DNA from: Candidatus Cloacimonadota bacterium
GTDB taxonomy: Bacteria > Cloacimonadota > Cloacimonadia > Cloacimonadales > JAOZMQ01
Direction: 5' to 3'
Length of the DNA stretch: 7,080 nucleotides
NCBI GenBank assembly: GCA_029934195.1
Contig: JAOZMQ010000153.1
Location: 1 to 7,080 of the forward strand
A model generated the notes under the pieces. It ran no database searches. It worked only from the letters and a program-made list of their open reading frames with translations, and had not been told where the DNA came from. Numbering within the stretch: the stretch's first letter is position 1; each line of letters starts with the position of its first letter. The position numbers and the translations under genes are program-made. Below, piece by piece: positions 1-6,985 of this stretch.

Positions 1-60
1 TTTTTATCTTTACCCAACGCTAACGCATTGGGCTACAAAGATATCGCTTCTATGAAGCTG
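1..60. repeat. Hairpin-bearing intergenic repeat, cut by the window edge
   Basis: Two inverted repeats lie side by side. The first pairs 13-20 with 25-32 around a 4-base loop (CCCAACGC / GCATTGGG). It has one A-C mismatch on the + strand, which becomes a G-U wobble in RNA from the - strand, so the - strand transcript folds better. The second pairs 46-50 with 54-58 (GCTTC / GAAGC) around a 3-base loop. No reading frame here looks like a gene. From memory, very similar sequence (the CCCAACGC stem followed by CTACAAAGATATCGC) recurs between genes in Bacteroidetes/Cloacimonetes-type genomes, which would fit a REP-like element. The hairpins are seen directly. The repeat assignment is recall and inference. 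Confidence 0.45.
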
Positions 61-99
61 AAAAATAAATAATTTCCCGATTAATCTTTCTTTTGGAAC

Positions 100-172
100 T
101 TCTGTTCTTCATGGTTAAAAAAATCCTTTTCGTTTTTCCCTTTACGACTTTGCGTAAAAATCCTTTTTTACA
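100..172 (-). repeat. Degenerate dispersed-repeat fragment
   Basis: Read on the - strand, this stretch contains AACCATGAAGAACAGAAG, followed further upstream on the + map by CGCAAAGTCG. These are hallmarks I associate with multi-copy intergenic filler in FCB-group genomes. It contains a direct repeat, AAAAATCCTTTT, near 119-130 and again at 156-167. A 98-codon open frame with a TTG start (93-389) runs over it, but that frame has no upstream Shine-Dalgarno, crosses the repeat and has junk-like composition, so I do not call it a gene. The direct repeat is visible; the family assignment is from memory. Confidence 0.3.
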
Positions 173-622
173 CAGGTATTCTAAAGTTAGTTTTTCTAAA
201 TATCAAGAAAAATCAGTCACAAATAAATATCCACTTGACAGATATTTCCTTATAAAAAAAAGTAAAATACTAAAAATTTATGGAGATGCGATGAGAATAT
301 TAAAAACAAATACCTTAATTTGCTATATCGTTTATTGGTCTGGTTTACGCAATTATCGTCGATGTGAATATCTCAATTCTCTCCCATAGATACAATTATA
401 AAAACCCCACTTCTTATAAAAAATATCACGATACTTATATAGAAAAGATTATTTTCATTACTTTCTTTAGTTTTCTTATTATATTTTAATTTAAAAAAAT
501 AGTATAGAATCCAAAGTTAATTTTTAAAAAATCTGATTAGTTTAGTTGTATTTCAATGAAAAAATTAATTTAATCAACATACCTTTAAAGATAGAGAAAG
601 ATTTTGTATTGGAGGAGAATCA
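173..622. other. AT-rich gene-free leader upstream of ssnA
   Basis: I find no convincing gene, RNA or terminator here. The open frame 319-489 on the + strand has no ATG but encodes a hydrophobic stretch. Its neighbour frames at 266-367 and 280-389 also read protein-like for short distances, so a frameshifted gene remnant is possible but weak. From about 400 to 600 the sequence is almost entirely A/T. A promoter for the ssnA operon should lie in this part. A TATAGAAT at 503-510 resembles a -10 element, but no matching -35 is found at the usual distance, and the promoter code of this organism is unknown. I do not recognise a riboswitch. Confidence 0.4.
611..617 (+). promoter_or_regulatory. Strong Shine-Dalgarno site for ssnA
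   Basis: GGAGGAG sits 5 bases before the ATG at 623. It is the strongest ribosome binding site in the window, and it fixes the start of the first gene of the operon. Confidence 0.85.
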
Positions 623-1927
623 ATGAATATTGAAATTAAAAATGGTTACGTTGTTATACCAAAAGTAGATAGTATAGAAGTTGAAAAAAAGAATATTTAT
701 ATTCAAGATGGAAAAATATTCTATCAAAAACCATTTAAAAAAACAGACAGAGTTATTAATATTGAAAATAAAATCATATTCCCCGGATTAACAAATGCTC
801 ATCATCATATTTATTCTACTCTTTCAAAAGGTGTTCCTTGTGAAGTACCATTTGGTGACTTCATAGGAAATTTGAAAAATCTTTGGTGGACGCTTGATCA
901 TTCCTTGAATAAAGAAGATATGATTCTTTCAACAGCGATTGCAATGAAAGATTCTATTTCGCAGGGAGTTACAACAGTATTTGATCATCATATTTCCGGT
1001 TATACTGAAAATTCTCTTTCTGACATGGCAGATGTTTTTGATGCTTATGGAATTAGTGGTACTCTTGCTTTTGAACTTTCTGATAGAAATGGTAAAGAAT
1101 TTTTTAAGAAATCTTTGCAAGAAAATATTCGTTTTGCTAAATCTCAAAAAGGAAAATCTGTGCAAGGTATGATTGGTTTACATGCATCATTTACTTTAAG
1201 TGATGAAAGTTTGAAGATTATTTCAGAAACAACAGAAAATTTTCCAGTACATGTTCATGTTGCAGAAGGTGAAATTGATGGGATTCAGTGCCAAGAAAAA
1301 TATGGAAAAGGTCTAATTGAACGCTTTGATGATTTTGGATTAGTTCGTGATAATTCGCTTTATATTCATTGCAGTAATCTTACTAAAAAAGATTTGGAAA
1401 TCTTAAAAAACCGAAAGATTTTTATTGCTCAAGCGGTAGATTCTAATATGAATAATGGATTGAATATCGGTAACATCTCAAAATTTATTTCGGAAGGAAT
1501 CAAAACTACTGTGGGAACTGATGGAATGCATTCAAGTCCGCTTAAAGCAATGAAAAATTCAATGATTTTCACAAAGTATTTGAATAAAAATTGTGATCTT
1601 GGTTATGGTGAAATGAATAGTTTGTTTCTAAATAATTTTAAACTTAAACAAGCTTTTGGACTGCCTCTTGGAATTGAAGAAGGGCAAGTAGCTGATTTGG
1701 CTATTTTTGATTATCAACCTGCAACTCCATTTAATTCGGATCAATTTTTGGGTCATTTTATTTTTGGAATTACAGAATCTCGTTGTCAATATGTTATAAA
1801 AAATGATGAAATTTTATTGGATAATTATCAACTAACAAAAGATTTATATAAAGACCTTTTTGAAAGATCGGAAGAAATATCAAAAGCGATGTTTAATAGA
1901 TTTGAGAAAAATAAAGGTAAGTATTAA
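623..1927 (+). CDS. ssnA: SsnA-type amidohydrolase (purine/selenium-linked cluster)
   Basis: This is a 434-residue cytosolic metal-dependent amidohydrolase of the TrzA/SsnA branch (E. coli SsnA is about 440 residues). After a small N-terminal beta region comes PGLTNAHHH, with metal ligands H60 and H62. Then come H212 and E215 in HVHVAE, H249 in YIHC, and D300 in VGTDG. These are the metal and catalytic positions of the family, so the enzyme should be active. Features typical of SsnA itself are NLKNLWW (about 83-89), DHH at 121-123, SNMNNG at 274-279, and ADLAIFDYQPATP followed by GHFIFGI near the C terminus. No signal peptide or membrane segment is seen. The start is set by the GGAGGAG site. 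ygfK follows after 17 bases, so the two are surely cotranscribed. The family is known from the purine (urate) degradation and selenium-dependent hydroxylase gene set; its exact substrate is not shown by the sequence. Chlorohydrolase or guanine deaminase activity is less likely given the context. Subfamily assignment is confident. Confidence 0.92.
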   Translation: MNIEIKNGYVVIPKVDSIEVEKKNIYIQDGKIFYQKPFKKTDRVINIENKIIFPGLTNAHHHIYSTLSKGVPCEVPFGDFIGNLKNLWWTLDHSLNKEDMILSTAIAMKDSISQGVTTVFDHHISGYTENSLSDMADVFDAYGISGTLAFELSDRNGKEFFKKSLQENIRFAKSQKGKSVQGMIGLHASFTLSDESLKIISETTENFPVHVHVAEGEIDGIQCQEKYGKGLIERFDDFGLVRDNSLYIHCSNLTKKDLEILKNRKIFIAQAVDSNMNNGLNIGNISKFISEGIKTTVGTDGMHSSPLKAMKNSMIFTKYLNKNCDLGYGEMNSLFLNNFKLKQAFGLPLGIEEGQVADLAIFDYQPATPFNSDQFLGHFIFGITESRCQYVIKNDEILLDNYQLTKDLYKDLFERSEEISKAMFNRFEKNKGKY

Positions 1928-1930
1928 AAA

Positions 1931-1936
1931 GAGGAG
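1931..1936 (+). promoter_or_regulatory. Shine-Dalgarno site for ygfK
   Basis: GAGGAG lies in the 17-base gap after the ssnA stop, 8 bases before the ATG at 1945. It supports that start and operon-style translation. Confidence 0.8.
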
Positions 1937-1944
1937 TCGCACAA

Positions 1945-4900
1945 ATGAGTGATATTATGATACCAATTCCATTTACAAAATTAGTAAAATGGATTTCGAC
2001 AGAACTAAAAAAATGTAATTCAATATTTGATATTCCCAAAGAGAAATTTTTCTATAAAAAAGATGATTCTTCTTTCGAACTCTTTGGAGAAACTTGCGAA
2101 ACTCCGATTGGTCCGGCAGCTGGTCCAAATACCCAAGTTGCACAAAATATTGTTGCTTCCTTTTTAACCGGATCACGATTCTTTGAATTAAAAACGGTTC
2201 AAATTATGGATACTTTGGATGTTGCAAAACCTTGTATTGATGCCGAAGACGAAGGCTATAACACAGAATGGAGTACTGAATTAACTGTTCCACAAGCATT
2301 TGACGAATATGTGAAAGCTTGGTTTTTATTGCATATTCTAAATAAATCTCTTGGTTTATCTCAAAAAACAGGAACAAATTTTATTTTCAATATGAGTGTT
2401 GGTTATGATCTTGAAGGAATAAAAAAACCGAAAATTGATGATTTTATCGAAGGTCTAAAAGATGCAAAAGAGACCCAAATTTTCAAAGAATGTTCAAAAA
2501 TTCTAAAAGAGAATCTTAAAGAATTTTCAAATATTTCTCTAAACGACATTGATAGAATTCCTTCTAAAATTAGTAATTCTGTCACTCTTTCAACAATGCA
2601 CGGTTGTCCGCCGGAAGAGCAAGAATCAATTGCTACTTATTTAATGGAAGTAAAAAAAGTTAATACTTTTGTGAAATTGAATCCAACTCTACACGGTTAC
2701 GATTTTGTGAGAAACACTTTTGATTCAATGGGATTCTCAGATATTCCTCTCAATCTCGACAGTTTTACTCACGATTTGCAATATCCGGCTGCTGTTGAAA
2801 TGTTGAAAAAATTATTAATAATTGCTAAGAAGGAAAAGGTAATTTTCGGAGTAAAACTTTCAAATACTTTACCGGTTATCAATAAGAAAGGAATGCTTCC
2901 CGGGGATGAAATGTATATGTCCGGAAGGGCACTTTATCCACTTACAATTAATCTTGCGGATAAATTATCTAATGAATTTAATAATGAGTTAAAAATTTCC
3001 TATTCAGGAGGAGCTAATTTCTTTAATGTTGATGAAATTTACAAATGTGGAATTCGACCAATTACGATTGCTACAGATGTTCTCAAGCCGGGCGGTTATT
3101 CAAAATTCAAACAACTTGCAGAAAAACTAAATCCATTTATAACAGATTTTGCTCTTCCAAAAATTGATGGCGAAAGATTACAGAAATTAGCTAAACAAGC
3201 TCTTTCGGATTCTACTAATTTCCGTGAAAGCAGATTTTCCGATAAGATGTTTCTTGATCAAAAACTTCCGTTAATTGATTGCTTTGTTGCACCTTGTAAA
3301 ATTGCTTGTCCGGTAATGCAAGATGTCCCGGAATATATTCGTCTCATTGAAGAAAAACGTTTTCAAGAAGCTTATGAGATTATTGTTTCAAAAAATCCAC
3401 TCGCAACAATTACCGGAAATATCTGTGATCATGCTTGTATGTACAAATGTGTGAGAAATGATTATGAGTGTCCTCTTTCGATACGTGAATTGAAAAGAAT
3501 TGCAGTCGAAAAAGGAGAAGAGATAACTCTAAAAATTCCATCTGAAAAACACAATGCAAAAGTTGCAGTAATTGGTGGTGGACCTGCTGGTTTATCTACT
3601 GGCTTCTTTCTCGCAAAAGATGGTTTTGATGTTACTATTTTTGATCAAAAAGAAGATCTTGGTGGAATGGTAAAATATGGAATTCCAGACTTTAGAATTT
3701 CTGATGAGATTATTCAAAATGACCTTAATCTGATTAAAAAATCTGGGGTAAAATTTGAATTGGGAGTTTCTCCGGATTTCAATATTGAAAAACTTAAAAA
3801 AGCTGGTTTTAAATATATTAATCTGGCAATTGGTGCTTGGAAATCTCGAATGATGGAAATTGAAGGAACAGATGAAACTAATAATCAAAGTGCTATCGAA
3901 TTTCTTCAAAAGTATAAACAAAATAAAGAATCGGTTGTTGTCGGGAAAAATGTTGCAATTATCGGTGCTGGAAATTCGGCAATGGATACAGCAAGAGCAG
4001 TTAATCGTCTTGAAAATGTAGAAAATACTTACATTATTTATCGTCGAACCAAAGAACAAATGCCGGCAGATAAAGAAGAATTGAACTTTGCACTTGCAGA
4101 AGGAATAAATTTTCATGAACTTCTTAATCCAATTAAATTTGAAAATGGAAGACTGATTTGTCAAGTGATGGAACTTGGCGAAAAAGATGTATCCGGAAGA
4201 AGAAGGCCGGTTGCTATCGAAGGTAAAACAGAATCTTTTGTTATTGATAATATCTTTTCCGCTATCGGAGAAATGGTTGATCCGGATATTCTAAAAAAGA
4301 ATAACATTAAAGTAAAAAATAATTTTGAAACTTCTATAGAAAATGTTTTCATTACAGGAGATGCTTTTCGAGGTCCAAACTCTATTATTCAAGCTGTAGC
4401 CGATGGAAAGAAAGTTGCAGAAATCATTATGGAAAATGAAGGTGTTACCAAAACTGAAATTCTAAGGTTAGAGGATATTGTTTTTGATAATGATAAAAGA
4501 GATAACGATGTTATAAACAGAAAAGCAGTTGTAAACTTAGGTGTGAAAGAACTTGCTACAGATTTGGATGTTGCAACCGAATCCGGTAGATGTCTGCAAT
4601 GTAATTTTGTATGTAATAAATGTATAGAAGTTTGTCCAAATAGAGCAAATGTGAAAATCAAAATAGAATCGGATCTTTTCAGAGACAAAAATCAGATAAT
4701 CCATCTTGACCCACTTTGTAATGAATGTGGAAATTGTGAAACTTTCTGCCCTTATGATGGAGCTCCTTATAAAGATAAATTTACTCTTTTCTGGAATGAA
4801 GAGGATATGATTGTGAACAAAAATGATGGATTCCTACTAATTGATGAGCAGAATAAAATCTTTAAAATTCGATTGAATAATATAATAAAAGATGTAAAAT

Positions 4901-5007
4901 TTGACAAAAATTGGAAAACAGAAACTTCTTTTGAAATTGATAACTTTCCTCAAATATCAAAATTAATTGCAACAATTGTCAGTGATTATAACTATCTATT
5001 AAAATAA
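1945..5007 (+). CDS. ygfK: YgfK flavin/iron-sulfur oxidoreductase
   Basis: This is a 1020-residue multidomain redox protein, close to E. coli YgfK (about 1030), often labelled a putative selenate reductase subunit. Residues 1-430 form a dihydroorotate dehydrogenase-like barrel: ELKTVQ (81-86), MHGCPP (218-223), VKLNP (243-247), VKLSNTLP (303-310), YSGGANFF (353-360), DVLKPGGY (378-385). Residues 440-530 are a GltD-like N-terminal Fe-S domain with C446, C451, C455, C494, C498, C502 and C509. Residues 538-830 are a GltD-like FAD/NAD(P)H unit: GGGPAGL (544-550), GAGNSAMD (674-681), YRRTKEQMP (699-707), FITGDA (802-807). The C terminus (883-935) carries two ferredoxin-type [4Fe-4S] sites: C883/886/890/893/897 and C925/928/931/935. 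These are the parts of dihydropyrimidine dehydrogenase with the barrel moved to the front. I infer NAD(P)H-linked electron transfer to reduction (or the reverse) of a purine-derived ring. No in-frame TGA, so no selenocysteine. Selenate reductase activity is an old label with little support here. Confidence 0.94.
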   Translation: MSDIMIPIPFTKLVKWISTELKKCNSIFDIPKEKFFYKKDDSSFELFGETCETPIGPAAGPNTQVAQNIVASFLTGSRFFELKTVQIMDTLDVAKPCIDAEDEGYNTEWSTELTVPQAFDEYVKAWFLLHILNKSLGLSQKTGTNFIFNMSVGYDLEGIKKPKIDDFIEGLKDAKETQIFKECSKILKENLKEFSNISLNDIDRIPSKISNSVTLSTMHGCPPEEQESIATYLMEVKKVNTFVKLNPTLHGYDFVRNTFDSMGFSDIPLNLDSFTHDLQYPAAVEMLKKLLIIAKKEKVIFGVKLSNTLPVINKKGMLPGDEMYMSGRALYPLTINLADKLSNEFNNELKISYSGGANFFNVDEIYKCGIRPITIATDVLKPGGYSKFKQLAEKLNPFITDFALPKIDGERLQKLAKQALSDSTNFRESRFSDKMFLDQKLPLIDCFVAPCKIACPVMQDVPEYIRLIEEKRFQEAYEIIVSKNPLATITGNICDHACMYKCVRNDYECPLSIRELKRIAVEKGEEITLKIPSEKHNAKVAVIGGGPAGLSTGFFLAKDGFDVTIFDQKEDLGGMVKYGIPDFRISDEIIQNDLNLIKKSGVKFELGVSPDFNIEKLKKAGFKYINLAIGAWKSRMMEIEGTDETNNQSAIEFLQKYKQNKESVVVGKNVAIIGAGNSAMDTARAVNRLENVENTYIIYRRTKEQMPADKEELNFALAEGINFHELLNPIKFENGRLICQVMELGEKDVSGRRRPVAIEGKTESFVIDNIFSAIGEMVDPDILKKNNIKVKNNFETSIENVFITGDAFRGPNSIIQAVADGKKVAEIIMENEGVTKTEILRLEDIVFDNDKRDNDVINRKAVVNLGVKELATDLDVATESGRCLQCNFVCNKCIEVCPNRANVKIKIESDLFRDKNQIIHLDPLCNECGNCETFCPYDGAPYKDKFTLFWNEEDMIVNKNDGFLLIDEQNKIFKIRLNNIIKDVKFDKNWKTETSFEIDNFPQISKLIATIVSDYNYLLK

Positions 5008-5021
5008 GTTTTGGAAGAGTA

Positions 5022-5585
5022 ATGAACATATTATCTATAAATGGAAGTCCAAATAAAATCGGAAACACTCAGAATATTGTGAACGCAATATTAAAAGGAA
5101 CTCTGAAAAACGGTCATTCTAACAAAGTGATTCATCTTTATGATTTAGAAATGAATGATTGTATCGCTTGTAAAAATGCTAAGCAAATTCATCTTGAAAA
5201 AGATTGTATTCATGATGACGATTTTAGAAACATTCTACTTCCAGAAATTAGAAAAGCTGATCTGATCATATTGAGTTCACCAGTTTACATTGGACAAGTT
5301 ACAGGAAAAGTAAAAACTATGTTAGATAGATGGTACACATTTATAATGAAGGATTTTAAGATTCGCGATTTACCAAATAAAAAGTTTATAACTGTTGTAA
5401 CTTCAGGTGCTCCTTCTTCAGCTTTTCAAGATGTTTCAGGCTATCTTGAAAGATGGTTGGGTGAATATTTTTTTAAAATGGAAAAGATAAAAGTTATTCA
5501 TGAAGGAAATTTTATCGGTGAAAGTGGAAAATCAGACAAAATCGAGCTTCTAAAAAAATATCAAAAACTTGGTGAAACTCTCTAA
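5022..5585 (+). CDS. Flavodoxin-fold NADPH-dependent FMN reductase-like protein
   Basis: This is a 187-residue soluble flavoprotein of the NADPH-dependent FMN reductase / iron-sulfur flavoprotein superfamily. The N-terminal strand and FMN-phosphate loop read ILSINGSPNKIGNT (3-16). SSPVYIGQVTGKVK (85-98) contributes the second flavin loop, and TSGAPSS (127-133) the third. The cysteine region around 47-62 keeps C47, C50 and C62, but Ala53 sits where related iron-sulfur flavoproteins have a cysteine. A full four-cysteine cluster is therefore unlikely, and a plain FMN protein is the better guess. It starts 14 bases after ygfK with only a modest site (GGAAG, 5013-5017, 4 bases from the ATG), which suggests operon-coupled translation. 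It is not a usual member of the SsnA/YgfK/YgeY set. Its placement suggests that it passes electrons to or from YgfK or supplies reduced flavin; that is inference. Quinone or azo reductase function is possible from the fold alone. Confidence 0.85.
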   Translation: MNILSINGSPNKIGNTQNIVNAILKGTLKNGHSNKVIHLYDLEMNDCIACKNAKQIHLEKDCIHDDDFRNILLPEIRKADLIILSSPVYIGQVTGKVKTMLDRWYTFIMKDFKIRDLPNKKFITVVTSGAPSSAFQDVSGYLERWLGEYFFKMEKIKVIHEGNFIGESGKSDKIELLKKYQKLGETL

Positions 5586-5624
5586 TGGTTTATAGGAATA
5601 ATCCTAATTAATTTGGAGAAAATT

Positions 5625-5702
5625 ATGATGATAACTTGGAAAAAAGCAACAGACCAAATCTACTCTTCTCGTAGATTATCATGTATTTTTAAAATAAGGT
5701 AG
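5625..5702 (+). CDS. Possible 25-codon small ORF or leader peptide
   Basis: A short open frame begins with two adjacent ATG codons (5625, 5628) behind GGAGAA at 5615-5620 and ends in TAG. The predicted peptide is basic and hydrophilic (W, K, R, Y and one C), with no membrane segment and no match I recognise. A 7-bp hairpin (5657-5677) lies inside it, so translation could affect folding upstream of ygeY, as in a leader peptide. It could equally be chance, or the start of a gene that has been deleted. The ribosome binding site and hairpin are seen; function is unknown. Confidence 0.2.
   Translation: MMITWKKATDQIYSSRRLSCIFKIR
5657..5677 (+). promoter_or_regulatory. Perfect 7-bp hairpin in the gap before ygeY
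   Basis: AATCTAC (5657-5663) pairs perfectly with GTAGATT (5671-5677) around the loop TCTTCTC. A run of five T (5686-5690) follows 8 bases later, too distant and with too weak a stem for a classical intrinsic terminator. It may be an RNA processing or attenuation element between the flavoprotein and ygeY, or chance in AT-rich DNA. Confidence 0.25.
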
Positions 5703-5760
5703 AAAAGTAAATATCTAATTTAGAAAATACAAAAATGGATAAAATGATTATAACATTATT

Positions 5761-5766
5761 AAGGAG
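5761..5766 (+). promoter_or_regulatory. Shine-Dalgarno site for ygeY
   Basis: AAGGAG lies 5 bases before the ATG at 5772 and fixes that start. The 186-base gap upstream leaves room for a separate promoter, but none can be assigned confidently. Confidence 0.82.
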
Positions 5767-5771
5767 AATTT

Positions 5772-6980
5772 ATGAATATTTATAAAAGTATTAGAGAATT
5801 ATCTCTAAAGTATGAACAAGAAACAGCTGAATTTCTATCAAAAATGATACAAACACCTTCTTTTTCAATGAAAGAGAAAGAGATGGTACAAGTAATAAAA
5901 AAAGAAATGGAAAAAGTCGGATTTGATAAAATTAGAATTGATGATCTCGGAAGTATTATCGGAACTATTGGAAGTGGGAAAAGAGTAATTGCTTTTGATG
6001 CTCATATTGATACAGTTTATCCCGGAAATTTAGATAACTGGAATTTTCCACCACATGAAGGTCGTATTGAAGATGGAAAAGTATGGGGGAGAGGAAGTTC
6101 CGACCAACTTGGTGGAATGGCTGGAATGGTTTATGCCGCTAAGATTATCAAAGAATTAGATTTGAATAATGAATTTACAATTCTTTTTACAGGAACTGTT
6201 ATGGAAGAAGATTGTGACGGTATTGCTTGGGAGCATTTAATTTTAGAAGATGGAATTAAACCGGAACTTGTTGTTAGTACAGAGCCAACAAGCTTGAATA
6301 TTTATCGTGGACACCGTGGCAGAATGGAAATGATTATCGAAGTAAAAGGAATTTCTTGTCATGGTTCAGCTCCAGAAAGAGGAGTAAATGCAATTTACAA
6401 AATGGCGAAAATTGTAAATGAGGTCGAAAAATTAAATGATAGATTGAAAGACGATGAATTTCTCGGTAAAGGAACTATTACAACAAGTATTTTTGAATCC
6501 GGATCTCCAAGTCAATGTGCTGTTGCTGATTATGCAAAAATCCAATTAGATCGCCGTTTAACTTGGGGAGAAACAAAAGATTCAGCTGTTGCAGAACTCA
6601 AAGATTGTTGTAAGCGTGCCGGAGTTGAAGATGCTACTATAACGATTTTACAATATGATGCAGTTGCTTATACTGGAAAAGAATATTCAGTTGAAAAATA
6701 TTTCCCAACTTGGAAGTTAGAACCGGAATCTCCTTGGCTTGCTGATGCTGCAGATTCTTATCTTAAAACATTAGAGAAAACCCCCAAAATTGATAAATGG
6801 ACATTTAGTACAAATTGTGTGTTTATAATGGGAAAACATCCAGAAATTAAATGTATAGGAATGGGACCTGGTGATGAAGATCAAGCTCATGCACCAAATG
6901 AAATAACTCGTGTTTCAGATTTAAGTGCTGCTGCTGCTTTTTATGCTGGTTTTGTAGCTAAATTGAACAAGAAGTCATAA
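5772..6980 (+). CDS. ygeY: YgeY-type M20 family metallohydrolase
   Basis: This 402-residue zinc-dependent hydrolase of peptidase family M20 matches the length of E. coli YgeY (about 403). All M20 positions are visible: H78 and D80 in AHIDT, the bridging D111 in GRGSSDQ, the general base E145 and ligand E146 in MEEDCDG, E171 in STEPT, and H373 in QAHAPNE. The lid/dimerisation domain (about 180-295) carries CHGSAPERG (196-204). Stretches specific to the YgeY group are LGKGT (231-235), CAVADYA (249-255), DRRLTWGET (260-268) and DKWTFSTN (341-348). No signal peptide is seen, so it acts in the cytosol. The family joins SsnA and YgfK in purine/urate degradation and is thought to hydrolyse an amide-type intermediate rather than peptides. 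Deacetylase or succinyl-diaminopimelate desuccinylase labels often given to such proteins would be misleading here. It lies 186 bases after the flavoprotein gene in the same direction and is probably in the same operon or regulated with it. Confidence 0.95.
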   Translation: MNIYKSIRELSLKYEQETAEFLSKMIQTPSFSMKEKEMVQVIKKEMEKVGFDKIRIDDLGSIIGTIGSGKRVIAFDAHIDTVYPGNLDNWNFPPHEGRIEDGKVWGRGSSDQLGGMAGMVYAAKIIKELDLNNEFTILFTGTVMEEDCDGIAWEHLILEDGIKPELVVSTEPTSLNIYRGHRGRMEMIIEVKGISCHGSAPERGVNAIYKMAKIVNEVEKLNDRLKDDEFLGKGTITTSIFESGSPSQCAVADYAKIQLDRRLTWGETKDSAVAELKDCCKRAGVEDATITILQYDAVAYTGKEYSVEKYFPTWKLEPESPWLADAADSYLKTLEKTPKIDKWTFSTNCVFIMGKHPEIKCIGMGPGDEDQAHAPNEITRVSDLSAAAAFYAGFVAKLNKKS

Positions 6981-6985
6981 GAGTT

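Noticed and set aside
235..268. TTGACA at 235-240 with downstream TATAAA or TAAAAT as a promoter
   Set aside because: The spacers (10 or 22 bases) do not fit a sigma-70 type promoter, and the site is over 350 bases from ssnA.
93..389. 98-codon open frame with TTG start
   Set aside because: It has no Shine-Dalgarno, begins inside a repeat-derived tract, has junk-like composition and no recognisable domain. A repeat plus chance openness explains it.
390..622. Purine riboswitch in the ssnA leader
   Set aside because: It was sought because of the purine context, but no conserved core or paired stems of that class are present.
3592..4164. 190-codon open frame on the - strand inside ygfK
   Set aside because: It lies opposite the FAD/NAD(P)H domain of ygfK, whose motifs are unmistakable. 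The antisense product is a Phe/Ile/Asn/Ser-rich shadow with no domain.
1945..5007. Selenocysteine in YgfK, prompted by its selenium-linked family name
   Set aside because: The frame contains no internal TGA and the motif cysteines are all TGT or TGC. The selenium link concerns the partner hydroxylase, not this protein.
5593..5606. TAGGA / TCCTA hairpin just after the flavoprotein gene as a terminator
   Set aside because: The stem is only 5 bp with a 4-base loop and has no following T run. It is too weak to call.
5719..5754. Promoter for ygeY from TTTAGA with TAAAAT or TATAAC
   Set aside because: Spacing is poor, TATAAC would place the transcript start on the ribosome binding site, and such hexamers are frequent by chance in this AT-rich DNA.
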